DNA of 64,000 bases, from assembly GCA_037355855.1 (NCBI GenBank), contig CM074761.1, positions 2,499,346 to 2,563,345 of the forward strand, written 5' to 3'. Below are positions 10,301 through 21,627 of this stretch, one piece after another; within the stretch, counting starts at the first letter, position 1, and each line of letters begins with the position of its first letter. A program made the translations under genes and the position numbers. The notes under the pieces are model-generated. The model did not search any database and was not told the origin of the DNA. It worked only from the letters and a program-made list of their open reading frames with translations. The stretch comes from Pseudo-nitzschia pungens. Its lineage: Eukaryota; Bacillariophyta; Bacillariophyceae; Bacillariales; Bacillariaceae.

Positions 10301-13300
10301 TTTGAAGCAAGGCCATCTGGCGTTTCGTCGTCGTGTATTCCAGCAAAAATAGCTCCCGGGAATTCCAAACACGACATGAAAGGTTCTGTTAACCGAGGGA
10401 CGTAAGGAGCTACCAGTTCGAAGGGAAACAAAAGGGCCCTTGCACATTCGCAAACGTCAAGGACCAAAGAAGGTCGTGTAGACATTACAATTAACCTTTC
10501 GTTCCAAAGCCAGAAATCCAATGACCATCGTGACAATAGTGGGAACATCGAGGCAAGCGAGTAATCTCTCAAAAGGCAGATCAACAAGAGGAAGATCCTT
10601 AAGCGGAGGCGATGAAATCATCATCGGTACGTTGAATGTAGGGAGAGGTATCAAGATATTTGGACCGGCAGGTTTTGGGACAGGAACTGACAACAACAGA
10701 TGAGAAATAGTATCGTTCCAGTGGTAAATCAGACTGAGCATCCAGACACACTGTGTAGATGTGAAAGAAACCTTCGGAATGCTGTCCAATACGGATATCG
10801 GCTAACAAGACATATTGTTTTGTTCTCGTAGGTAGTCATCTGATCAAAGGCCATCAGCAAAGGACTTTCATCGTCGTCATAGTATTCGTCTTTTTCGTTC
10901 ACAGTGATCCAGTCGGATGGGCTGGCTACCGACATGGCGGATAAATGGTCTGCGTTACCATTGTTTTGCTCTCTCTTTTGTCTTCGCAGGTTCCGCTGTT
11001 TCTTCCTAGCCCAATAAATTTTGTGTGGGAGAGAGACACGCCGCCGCTTCTCCGATAGCCTCGACAATTGCTCTTTCTTTTCATTCGTCAGTGGTTCCAT
11101 GAAAGAAACACACGAAACGTAAATGGAATCACCCCGCTCGTTCTTGACCACAAATCCATAATATTGAGGGAGAGGGGCATCGCTGTATTTTGCATCGGTA
11201 CAGACGACAACCAGTCGGATAACAAAACATTGGTAGTTCCTCTTCCGGCAATGGCAGACCTTTGTAGTTTTTGTAGGGAAACCGATCCAACACACGGGTC
11301 GAAAAGGCAGCAGTCACAAAATCCCATGGGAACATTGTGTCTGACTATCAGGCAAGCCGCACCCACTCGGGCAGTAGCCTTCTCCTTCTTTTGCTGTTGC
11401 AGCTTTTGCCATTGCTCTTTCGACATTTCCGCGCTTTGTTGGACACTTCTTCCACGCTTCCGAGACTCGATCCATTTGGTTTTGTGAAGAAGTTTCATTT
11501 CGATCTTTTCGGCATCGTCGTTCTCGTCTTCCATCATCTCCTCTTCCGTCATGAATTGGTATTCTTCGGACGGCAAAACGGCTCGACCTCGTTCGTCGAA
11601 GATGGTCACCGAAACATCGATCAAAGCAGGGTCTTCCGAAAATCGCTCTTCTTCTCCGATCCTTTGTCGACGAACCGCGAGCACAGGAATGTAAATATAG
11701 TCATCTCGTTTGGAGCTGTTGTGAAGGCACTCGACGTCGTCATCAAACGACTCTGAACCTCCGCTGACGATAACGTTTTCCCCATGTTCCTGGTGAAATA
11801 TCTTTCTTTCTCCTTCGTCCCCGTTAACTATCCCCAATAAGTTTTTGTCGGTTGGGTCCACGACACGTGGCAGCAGCCGTTCTTTCCATTTGTCGTAATC
11901 TCTGTCGTTATAACGCAGCGTACACGATGGCGAAGAGACCACCGATGAAGAAGCTGTTCTTCCCCTTCTCATCCGATCGGGAGTTCTATCAACTGCCTCC
12001 ACACCTTGACTCGTATTGTTGCTTGCACTGTTACTATCGTTGATTTCTGGAAATAAGGCAGTTACTGTTTGAATAGGTCGTCGGTACTCATCATGGTATG
12101 TATCCTTATCCTGTACACCATCATCGTTGGCGGCACCCCGATCGCCTGGATGTTCCGAAGGGCGCTTTCGTTTGGGAAACCTTAGACAGGAATATGCCTC
12201 TGGTATGACCCATTCCTCGAAACCTTGGCCGTGATTGTCTGGTAGCTCTAAAAACGAACGCAGTGCTATGAGTGGGCCGCGCTCGCCCGGTTGCAAAGCC
12301 TCGTCTTGTCCCCAGTGCAATTCCCCTTCCTGTACCGATGATCCCCCGCCGTCCCTTTCGGCATTCGAAGCTTGATGACTGTTCCATCGATTTGACACAG
12401 CCTGTCTGCCGGCGTTCAACAACGCAGCCGATGCACGAATCCCCGTTCTTCCTACTGCGGTAGCGACGGCTGCGACTTGGTGTGTCCGCGTAGCCGTGGA
12501 CGTCGTGTTGTTTGTGCTTTTCCCCGATCGTGTCGCTGCTGCTATTGTTGTCCGACGTCGCTGTGCGACCAAAGTTTGGGTCGGAGCTTGTTTCTTCCGC
12601 AACGATGGTAGCTTTGTGGATTCGAACGTAGTACAAAGCCAGGTCGGCAATGGCCGGAACATTGGGTTCGTCGGGACTGCGGCGCTTGTAAGACAAATAA
12701 AATTTCTGTCTTCGTTTCGGATGATGGGTCGAATGAATGGAGGAATCGTTCATGATGCCCAGTTGGTGATGGGGAAGTATCCATTGTTGTGTTTTGCTCT
12801 GAAAGGTTGACTGGACTCGTTTTCGCAGATCTTTGAGGGGCGTTTTCGCATAATCGTGACCCGACTTTCCTCGACCAAACTGCATTCGTTCGAGTTCCGC
12901 TTTGTATTCCGCGTCTCGGTGGTATTGTGCCCTAAGGATCTCTCCCGTGAGTCCATCGATGGGATCCAAATTCGTGTCCCATGTTTTTCCCTTGTCCCAT
13001 AGACTCGGCATCGGCGGTCTTTGTTTGTTGTGGACGGGATTGCTATTTGTCGCAGCCGGACGTGTATTCCGCACCACCGTCCATCCCTCCGAGGCTACAG
13101 CTGAAATGATTGACGTATTGGTTACCGATGTGCTGGTCTCCATCTTGTCATTGGCAACGTCGTAATCATCGTCTTCTTCCAGCACAATATCGCAAGTCAC
13201 GATTTCTCGATAGAATCGTTCCAATAGCATGGCATCATCTTCTTCGGGAATGGCAGGATTTTTGGGGCTTGGCGTCGTCGTCGTCCTCGTCGTCCTCGTC

Positions 13301-13569
13301 CTCGTCGTCGCATTCGCTGTTCCGTTTTGTTCTGTTTCTCCGTCTTGCTGGGAAGGAGAAGGGGGAGACGACGACGGTTCGTCGTCTGGTTGTTTCTCGT
13401 GATCATCGTTGTGCGTTTGCTCCTGCACTTGCTGTTGCTCTTTTTGCTGGGCATGCATCCACACTAAGTCTTCGCCAACGCCCAATATGGTGAAGTAATC
13501 GGCAACTCCCTGGCGAGAATTTTTAACGCTGCTGCCATTGCTTTTCGTGTTGGCAGAAGTTGCGGCCAT
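7395..13569 (-). CDS. DENND4-like Rab guanine-nucleotide exchange factor, frameshifted as read
   Basis: From the ATG at 13569 the domain order follows animal DENND4 proteins. It starts with VADYF (GVADYFTILG), then MABP-type segments (FYLSYKRRSPDEP; IYIPVLAVRRQ). A uDENN follows (LPLPEEELPMFCYP) and a cDENN (ICLVSRYPYWTAFRRF; STRPSLVLDVC; LLFPFELVAPYVP; INLDSG). Then come dDENN (IRDAFLRFFCSVLVGY), a PPR-like helix pair, a zinc ribbon (CxxC, CCPRCG) and the DENND4 C-terminus (VTYICPSSLREKLE). One clear intron (8025-7922, 104 bp, GTAAGT...TAG) joins the last two exons. The frame changes without space for an intron near 11290, 11197, 10731, 10495, 10245 and 7556, and somewhere in 12430-12600. 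All but the 10731 change are +1. The product would be about 2000 residues and activate Rab10-like GTPases. Pseudogene, sequence error or recoding cannot be separated here. Confidence 0.85.
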
Positions 13570-15263
13570 AGTGTCTTCAATCGATCTCAATTACTGCCAC
13601 ACCGACGCTCGAAAAGTGATTGAAGACCGGAACTCTTCCAATATCGCTAGTCTCGGGAATGAATCAGAATTCGTCTTTGTCTACGCTTGAATCTCCGTTC
13701 CCAACCGGGAGTTGTGAACTCGTCTAAATTGACTTTGGAATCGAAGTGCAACTCACAACTCGCACCGGGGTTATGTATCGTGTACGCTTGTTAACATACC
13801 TGGTACGGTAGGATAAGGTAAGGTAAGCCTTCCTGAAAGAACCGCCAAAACGAGCAGTGCGAGGAGTCAAAAATTCAAAATTCAAATTATTCGAAAATAA
13901 ATAATATTAATACTACTAATAATCCAAAATTCGCAAAAACCACTACAATTTTCATTATTTTTGGTGCTCGCAACGCAAGCTTGCGGTTGGCGAACGGACT
14001 AAACACGACTGGTACCGTACACGTCTCAATCAAAGGCGCAAAGTCGACATGCGGAAATTGTGGTCGACAGCGGCGCCAAGCGAAGGAACAAGCCGAATCA
14101 ATCAATCAATCATCACCATCATCAGGTATGGAAAAGGGAACCACATAAATAGCTACCGTATTATTGTCACTACTAGCAAAGAATGTAAAGGCATGCATTT
14201 AAAGCCGACTATTCCTCGGTTGGGTTTGTGCTGGGATTAACAACAATAATAGTACTAGTAGTAGTACTAGTAGTAGTACTACTAGTAGTAGTATGATTGT
14301 CTTCCGTTCATGAGAAAAACGTTCTTTTTCTACAGTGCTACTAGAGGGAAAGACTCCTCACCAACTGCTGGTGCTGCTAGCGGAGTCTGCTTGGGAACTA
14401 CTACTAGTAGTACTATCAGTCTACCATGAAAAGACGGAAGAAGACGCGCGTGTAAGCAAGTGTTGTTGTTGTAGTAGTACTAGTAGTAGCCCTCATCAGA
14501 ACCACAATTCTAGTAAACATGATATTATGCGACAGGTCGTATTTAAATTCTTTTTCCGCCACAGTGTTTTCATGATGTGTCAAAAAGACTCGCAGCGCAG
14601 AAGCAATACAGTAATAAATCAACTAAGGCTTAGTAGTAGGACAGAGTGAAAGACCGACATCTTGCAACAATTATTGTATCTTACTCGTTACGGGCACAGC
14701 TGAATGGTGGAGTAAAATCTTAATCGTTTTCTTATCGCCCAGCTCGAGCATGCCAGAATTTTTGTCGAAGAAACATGACTCGCAGAAAGGAAAGAATAAG
14801 AAAAGAATTGGATCACAGTCACATTGATTGAGATTTTTTGAGGAAGGAAATAATCTTACTGTAACCTTACCGGTACTTCGTAATAATATCAATAGCTTCA
14901 AACGTGGAAGAACCGAAGTAACTTCCTTCACATTGGATGGAAAAGGTTACCACCTTTTTAGTTGTGGGTTTCATGTACAACGACTAATCTTACGATGTGC
15001 ATACCTTTTCAAAGTTAGAGTTTTCTCGCTAACTACCACAAGAGACGTACGTACCCGCGACTGAAGCAACTTGAGACTTTAACCACAATAATAATACCGG
15101 GTACGCGTATCCTACTTTTTGTCGATCGCACCGGAGCAGTCGTGCCTTGATGGGTCGAACACTTTTTTCGTTCCAAAGGAAGAACAAAACAATTCCAACC
15201 ATTTTACAGATTGTTGTGAGATCCAACAATGAATGGTCCTTGAAGTCACGGGGGTGAACAAGA
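13570..15263. other. Intergenic region, no gene seen
   Basis: This spacer of about 1.7 kb lies between the divergent DENND4-like gene and the coiled-coil gene. It contains a TAG/TAC tract (14250-14293), smaller copies near 14399 and 14472, and a CTGTAACCTTACCGGTAC motif near 14858. No frame with protein-like composition and no tRNA was recognised. Confidence 0.55.
14250..14293. repeat. TAG/TAC trinucleotide tract
   Basis: Alternating AGTACTAGTAGT units form a self-complementary low-complexity tract. The same composition recurs at several intergenic sites in the window. Confidence 0.8.
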
Positions 15264-16232
15264 ATGTCAACAAACGAAAATATGGAAGGTAGCGTTGTTG
15301 CCTTTCCCGAGGAGACGGATGGTGATGAGTGCCGTCGACTTCGTCAAGAGTTGGAAACGTCGAGAAGGAACCGTGACAAGCTCAGAGAGTCGCGTTGCGA
15401 CGAGTTAAAACTGTTGGAATACCGATATCGCACGAAGAAAGAGAGCTTGAAGCGCAATCTACGGGATCGTACCAATTTCCCGACGTACCGACAAAGTCTC
15501 CTGCGATTTCAGCAAGGAGAATTCGGACAGCGAGATGAAAGTGGACAGGGCGACGATGGGACATCATCGAAAAATGATAGCTCCAACATTTTTCGAAATG
15601 GCAGTCGCATAGCAACCTCCTCGAATTATATTCTTCAAAAGGAAACGCCGCTCCTGTCGGCAATGCATCGCTCGTTTTTAGTTCTTCCCAACCAGATCGA
15701 AGTCCTCGAGGGGGAATACGAATGCAAAATCTACCAGTATTTCAGAGACGAAATTCGATCTCTTAATGTTGACTCATTGCAAGTGTCAGATTATTGGATG
15801 AGACGCTTGTCGGGAAAAGTTGAGGAGAACAAATTGCTGTACGATTCATATCGAACGAAACTTGAAGGGATCGAGGCAGAGATACGGAAACACAAAGCTC
15901 AGCTGCGTGCAATACAACGAGAAGGAAAGAATAAAAACGAATCTTTCACAACAATTTGCGACGAAGAAACTATTCTTTCGGGAATGGAAAGTGATTCTGA
16001 TTCTGACAATGATTCTTCACTACGGCCAGATGCTGGCGTAGGTTTCTTGAAGCTTTTGTTTTCGTCAACACCACCACAAACAACAAAATCAGAAAGATCA
16101 TCCTCGAACCTTTCGAATTCGATGCACGATCCGATTCGGAAGAGAAGACACACCTTTCGAACGGCGGCAACCAAATTCCGGTTACCGTTTGGCTCGAAGG
16201 AAGATATCAATGACCATGACTCGGGATGTTAA
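15264..16232 (+). CDS. Unrecognised coiled-coil protein
   Basis: A single-exon frame of 322 residues starts at the ATG MSTNENMEGS. I do not recognise a family. Residues ~25-75 are rich in Arg, Glu and Leu and look helical (RRLRQELETSRRNRDKL). A second helical block (~145-230) contains YECKIYQYFRDEIRSL and ends in a basic coiled coil. An acidic Ser/Asp run follows (SDSDSDNDSS). The C-terminal 60 residues are Ser/Arg-rich and basic (PIRKRRHTFR). There is no signal peptide or membrane segment, so a cytosolic or nuclear location is likely. Composition and lack of stops support coding. It lies next to a set of frameshifted genes but is itself intact as read. Confidence 0.65.
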   Translation: MSTNENMEGSVVAFPEETDGDECRRLRQELETSRRNRDKLRESRCDELKLLEYRYRTKKESLKRNLRDRTNFPTYRQSLLRFQQGEFGQRDESGQGDDGTSSKNDSSNIFRNGSRIATSSNYILQKETPLLSAMHRSFLVLPNQIEVLEGEYECKIYQYFRDEIRSLNVDSLQVSDYWMRRLSGKVEENKLLYDSYRTKLEGIEAEIRKHKAQLRAIQREGKNKNESFTTICDEETILSGMESDSDSDNDSSLRPDAGVGFLKLLFSSTPPQTTKSERSSSNLSNSMHDPIRKRRHTFRTAATKFRLPFGSKEDINDHDSGC

Positions 16233-18206
16233 CTTGTTGCCAAAGAATGATAGTAGTGAGTCTAAACATCGTTCTTTTCATGAGTTCTTATTTTACCCTC
16301 ATTACTTCGTCCCTTGACTCTAATAGAGAACGCGATGTTGTATGTCTGAGTTTTAGGACAGGACCAAGCAAGCAACTAGAGTCTCACAACGGAAAAACAA
16401 TCCGTCGACTGCAGTCAGTCATAGTAGCGACTTGGAATTGAGGTTGGAATGAAATTCGTTCTGACCAATCAGGTGGTCCATTCTGATACTACATGATCAT
16501 TCTTGTGTAGCCTATCTGGAAATGTCTCTTTGAACGAATGACAGTCACTTAATGAGTGCAAATTTGATGCCAGGAAACATCACGATATTGCTGGAGGAGG
16601 AGTATTCGTCAATGAAGAAAAATGAAAAGGCTGCAAGAAGTCAAATGCTCCTGTAGAACCAACACATTACGTCTTGCTCAATAGAAATCGTGGACAAGTA
16701 ATGAGTCTAGACAACAATACAGCTAGGATTGGCATTTCCTGGATTTCTTATTCTTGAATAAACTATTAGCAGCAGATATGATGTGCAAGAAATTGTGCTA
16801 TTAGTACTAGTAGCTACTAGTAGTACCAGTACTATTAGTAGTACTAGTAGTACTGCTCTGAATACAATTAGTAGAATCATACTACTAGTTGTGGGCAATT
16901 TGCTGCTTTCCAAAGATCACGGTTTCGATTATTTGCTGTCTCAGTCCCTAGTCTACTATTCATTCGTTCACTTCTTGTTATTACGGGTAGATAGTCCTCA
17001 TGGTGTAACAAGTAAGTTAGGTAGTAGGTGGAACAAAAATTTTACTTTTTAAAAATGAAAAGAAACAAAAAAAAAACAGATGCCTGCTGTATTTTTTGTG
17101 ATGGAAAGTAAACCTTACGTACCGATGTATGAATAAGGTTACGGTAAGGTTTTTATGTAGTAAACCTCACTTGTACTTTGTAATTGAGCTTCACATTATT
17201 TTTTGTTGCAATCAACAAGGCAATAATGTCAATGCATAGATCAACTCAACCCATGATGTTTCTTTCTCCAAATTTTAGCAGATTTTACGTGATTGTGAGT
17301 AATTACGGACTGCTGGGGAGTGAAAGAGGCAATCATACTTTTTTGAATGGAGTGCGATTAACCTTACCTACGGTACGAGTTCGAAATATCCCTAATTGGT
17401 CCATAATCATTGTATTATCAAACTTTGGGCCTTATCAACTTTTTCCCTACCGTAACGACATATTTTGGGGCATAGTTCTGATCGTGAAGTTTCTTCTCCA
17501 ACCTACTCGTAAAGAATAGTGGGCTTTGATATAAATCATAATACTTTTAAAAGTTTGTATGCAATATCTTCAAAGCCCCGATGAGTAAGTCTTAACGGTA
17601 TTGAACCTCAAGTTGGACTTTGATGTTGTCAATAATTTCCAAAATTTGGATACCAAAAATTCCAATGACGTTTTCCCTGTTTCCTTCCGCTTTGAGGCTT
17701 TGTTATTTTCTCTACTATGATTGGATAACTTAGTTTTTGACTTGGCCCTTACACTACTAAATGAATGGTACGTAAATTGTATCCACCAAATTCAAGTCAG
17801 TACTTCGTCTTCTATTTATGACTTTTAGGGCTTTATTTAGATCAGGTCAAACAGAATTAAGCAGCTTTAATTTGTATCAGTCAATTGCCCCAAAGCAAAC
17901 TATTGCAGCAGCTTATTTCGCGGTGAGATTAAAAGTACGGTAGGTTTCATCATGATTCTTGTTTCATGCTTCATGCTGTTTTCCTTCGTTCTGTATTCAC
18001 AATTTGCGAACCGCCGATCGCTTTACTCACCGACAAAACAATAACGCATCTATGTTTGTGCTGACTTTCTCTCCCTCAGGTCATAAAATACAATTTGTTG
18101 TAAACAGTCTTACGCAAAGCCGGTTGAAGATTTCATACCATCGCATCAGCATCTCAAAAGAAACAGAAAGTGTTTCGGCAAAAGGAAAAGGCTTTAACTA
18201 GAAGAG
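16233..18206. other. Intergenic region, no gene seen
   Basis: About 2 kb of AT-rich sequence with only short, unconvincing frames. It carries a TAG/TAC tract at 16801-16854. Several AAGGTTAC-type motifs are present (near 17110, 17135 and 17360). Confidence 0.55.
16801..16854. repeat. TAG/TAC trinucleotide tract
   Basis: Low-complexity run of TAGTACTAGTAGC-like units, same composition as the tracts at 14250 and 33531. Confidence 0.75.
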
Positions 18207-19195
18207 ATGGTGCCTTCGATTTCAAAAAATGATCCATATGATGGCAGTCCAAGACGAAGTCCTCTCGGTATCAAAAGCAATTTTTGTGCAGATCAACGAG
18301 ACTCGCCATTGCCAACCCTTTCCTCTTTTGACAAATGCAGTCGATCTTCCATCCGTTTCATCATCATTGGAAGCTATCAGAAACTTTAACATTGTCGAAG
18401 AAGACAAAGGCATTCTTGCTATCTCACACTCTTTTACTTCAGAAGATGACCGAAAGTATGGATGTGGAGAATGCAGTGTGAATCTAAGAAACGGAAGACA
18501 GTCGTGACCAAGAAGATTACTCCAAGGGTGGGTTCCCCGAAACTTCAACAGATATGATAATTGACGATGAAGACGGCAACGAGAGGCAAGGCAGTGTCAC
18601 TTCTGATTCTACCGATACAAGAAAGGTATTTTGCCCGAAACGCATGCCGCGAAGAAGTTCTATGAAAGCTTGGCACGAATCACATGTTTACCATCGCCAG
18701 TATCGAGACGCAATTCGATTGGGGTCTCTGAACGATACGAAGTTTTTCTTCCGGGACGAAGCAAACCTATACAACGAAGACGATCTATCACCTTCGACAA
18801 CAGAGTCAGTATTCAGAAGGTCGAACCTGCGCGGGCACTTGTGGCAGATCCACAATCCTTGTGGTTCCAAGAAATCGAGTATGAAGCTATTAAATTGAAG
18901 ACTTTAGCTTTATTGGATCAAGTCGATCCCTCCTCTGGTGTAACGAATCGGAAACAGTTTTGCATCAGAGGTCTCGAAAAATTCATGGAACCTGAGTCAG
19001 CTGCGGTTAAGAAGCACCAAGCGTGGGATTGCGTTTTGAACGAACAGTTTCTTCAACGACAAGATGGAGAGTTTGACGCGCAAGACAATAGCCGATATCT
19101 ACAGATATTCTACAAAACGAAGCCAAAACGAGGCATCGAAACGAGCCCGCCAAGATGCCGAAGATGCACAAGCTATTCTGAAGACAACTTTTTGA
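18207..19195 (+). pseudogene. Probable diatom-specific family gene, frameshifted
   Basis: The parts read MPRRSSMK, SRRNSIG, RRRSITFDNRVSI, LWFQEIEYEAIKLKTL, RGLEKFMEP and KKHQAWDCVLNEQFL. I associate this order of motifs with a family of unknown function that is common in diatoms, recalled from general knowledge only. They are split over three frames. Frame 1 covers the N-terminus and the central domain (18631-19130). Frame 2 covers the acidic linker and PRRSSMK (about 18500-18660). A third frame carries the expected tail SQNEASKRARQDAEDAQAIL to a TGA at 19195. Changes fall near 18500 (+1), 18660-18700 (-1 or +2) and about 19113 (+1). Small introns at the first two are not excluded. Function is unknown; the RRSSMK/RRNSI sites look like basophilic kinase targets. 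Confidence 0.6.
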
Positions 19196-19426
19196 AGCAA
19201 CATCATTTGAATCATCGAAAGATTAGTATGATGACTGACTAACAGTAAAAGTAAATTATTATCGCATAGAAGCAATTTTGATACATAGAAAGCATACTAC
19301 AATACCTCCTATCATTTTCCATGCATTTTAGTCCCTGGCATTTCTTGATAGATATCCGCGGGATTATTGGTAACTCTTGCCGTCTTGGTTGGACATGATG
19401 AAGTGAAGAGGATCTATCGCATCGTA

Positions 19427-19453
19427 GTAGTAGTGCTAGTACTAGTACTGCTA
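19427..19453. repeat. TAG/TAC tract
   Basis: Short tract of TAGTAG and GTACTAGTAC units between the two frameshifted genes. Confidence 0.6.
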
Positions 19454-19568
19454 TTTTAAAGGGACGATACGAAAATACCAGTATTATTTTATGTCGCGCT
19501 TCGTAACGAAGTAACTGTCATGCTTCTCAACTGCTGTACAACATTCAGTATCATCATGACCAAAGCCA

Positions 19569-20706
19569 TTACATCTTTACTTTCGCGATGCTGCTGATGT
19601 TGTCTCCCGCCAAGAACTCCATTGTCTTTTCTACAAAAATTGCTTGCTGCTGCTCCAGGCTAATGGTGCTTTTTCCGTCATTCTCTTGTGGGCCATAATG
19701 TCCAAATCCTGCATGGTTGCCACCCTGAATTATGACATGCGTAGTCTTGCATTTATTCCCTTGGTTATCATTATCGGATGGTGGGTTTGTTTGGCCTATC
19801 GCTCGCTCCGTTCACCAAACCGTCCTCATGATCCGTTCACCAGCAACACTTTGAGATCGATGTTTGATACACTGCTCAAGAATTTCTTACTGGCGCCACA
19901 CAAAAGCAATCTATTTATGTTGGGTTGCATTTCTGCAGCCAATGCAATAGCATTGATTAGCTCCTGCAGAATGACCGGAAAGAACCCATTCTTCTATTGC
20001 TACATCGTTCTCAGAAACGACCTCACGCATTGCCTTCAGGATCCTTTCTTTGTTTGCCTTCGTATCATTATCATATCGGATAGGCTTCCAATGACAAGAC
20101 AACCACTAAGATTCCCCGATCGCTCAGTTGACTCGCAATGGTAGCATAGGAGGTATGACTCACCAAAGCACCCGGGAAAAAAATGATTCCGAATTTCTTA
20201 TCTCGCGTACCCGCTTGTTTCGAAGACGTTGGGGGAAGGAACAGGTCGTAAACATCTCTCTTCCTCTTTGCTCGTCCGAATCTTAATCCGTTCCATCAAG
20301 GTATCTTGTGCCGCTTTGAATGGTGGCATTCGCTTGTTCACAAATTTGCGTGAAAATGTAAAGACGAACAAAGCACTCAAAATCATCGGCAACACGAGGG
20401 CGAGTATAACCATGATGCGAACGATGGAATTTTGCGCAAACAAGTAATAAACTCCTCCTAGACCGATATAAAGCAAGAGCAACTTGTGCTTGGTGATTCT
20501 TAGATTGAGGAAGGAATTCCTTCCAGAAAAACTCCGCGATCACTGGAATGACCTGCCTAATACGAGACGGCTGGATCGTGTCGCACCAGGTCTTCGAGCG
20601 ATTCGGTGCCGCCCACGCCAATGTTCCCATGGTCAGCGGGGGGATCATTCAACTCTACCACAGCACTGGTATCCCATATGCCTTTGTCGTCCAGTTTTGG
20701 TGCCAT
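19569..20706 (-). pseudogene. Alpha/beta hydrolase, frameshifted seven times
   Basis: Read from ATG 20706 (MAPKLDDKGIW) to TAA 19569, the pieces build one alpha/beta hydrolase of about 370 residues. They include a membrane anchor with two hydrophobic helices (YIGLGGVYYLF; VILALVLPMILSALFVF), the oxyanion-type strand GIIFFPGALVSHTSYA, the nucleophile elbow GHSAG, an acid-loop segment ending VNGSEDGLV and the His motif GGNHAGFGHYG. All catalytic motifs are present, but in shifting frames. Changes fall near 20558, 20508, 20200, 20078, 19962, 19829 and 19780. Every one is +1, and five can be placed exactly at an in-frame stop (TAG, TAA, TGA, TGA, TAA). Homology runs on without a gap, so introns are unlikely. 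As read, it cannot make the enzyme by standard decoding. Confidence 0.75.
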
Positions 20707-20908
20707 CTTTTCTTCTCACTTTGTTACTGGAATCCTAATTGTCTTCAAGAAAAGGTAAGTCACGAAAAAGTGGTGCGCAAAGAACATTGAGAAGTAACTG
20801 CCCAGTTCCCTCTTCGCAAAGTTTCTCGTTCGCATTTTCGCTTCGCTTGGAAGAAAGAACAGACAACACGTATGAATGTATCCGCGTATTGAAAACGTCC
20901 ATTCTCGA

Positions 20909-21002
20909 TACTACGGAATTCCTATCAGCTGTCCCCCGACTTCCGTAGAAATGAGTAGTTCGGGATGTAGAACCGGGGGACAGCTGATAGGAATTTTGTA
21001 GT
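20909..21002. mobile_element. Hairpin MITE-like element, copy 1
   Basis: Two arms of about 36 bp face each other around a ~20-bp loop. The left arm contains AATTCCTATCAGCTGTCCCC and the right arm contains its reverse complement, with two or three mismatches towards the tips. There is no coding capacity. A partial second copy lies near 40203, so this is a dispersed element rather than a one-off palindrome. Confidence 0.75.
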
Positions 21003-21627
21003 AAAAGAAAATGACGTGAGGAAAGAGAATATCCGTAGAAGATTCCAGTAAACCTTACGGTAATCTTATTTCGACTCCCATCGTGTATGAGAAAATATGC
21101 TGTTCGTTTCGAACTTGTGTAATGATTGAATAACCCTATGATTGATTCGTGTTGCATCATGAAGCAACAATAACCTTACCCGTACCAGGGTCATGACGAA
21201 AATGTCTCTGTCATCTGATGACGAATGTACCGGTACCGGTAAACCTTACTCATTACGTTTATCCCAGGAGTTCAGTTACATAAGGTTTACCGTACGGTAA
21301 CCTTACGGTAACTTATTGTGTTTGGATATGGAACGTACTTCTTCTGATCGTTCGGAATTTGGTTCCTCTTATTCGTGACAATAACGTAAGGGTTAAGGAT
21401 TACTCTACATACTACCTTTCTTCATCAAACTTCAATCTTCGCGACATCTTCCGAACTCCGCACGGTAAGTTGATATCCATCGTCTCGAGTAAGTTATCGT
21501 AAGCAATCCGAATGTCATGCATCCCTTTCTCGTCAAAAACCTGTAAGCAGTGATCTTGCTGCACAATCCAAAAATCGTTCCTTTCCACAAAGGATCCTTA
21601 TTACTTGTATTCATTTTGTGAGAAAGA
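21003..21627. other. Intergenic region rich in AACCTTAC motifs
   Basis: This 620-bp spacer upstream of the KMO-like gene contains several AACCTTACGGTAA-like words (21050, 21172, 21240-21310), some arranged head to head around ACCGGTAC. No gene is visible. It probably includes the KMO-like gene's promoter. Confidence 0.55.

Noticed and set aside
7395..20706. Alternative genetic code (stop reassignment)
   Set aside because: Intact genes in the window end at all three normal stops, and many frame changes are not at stop codons.
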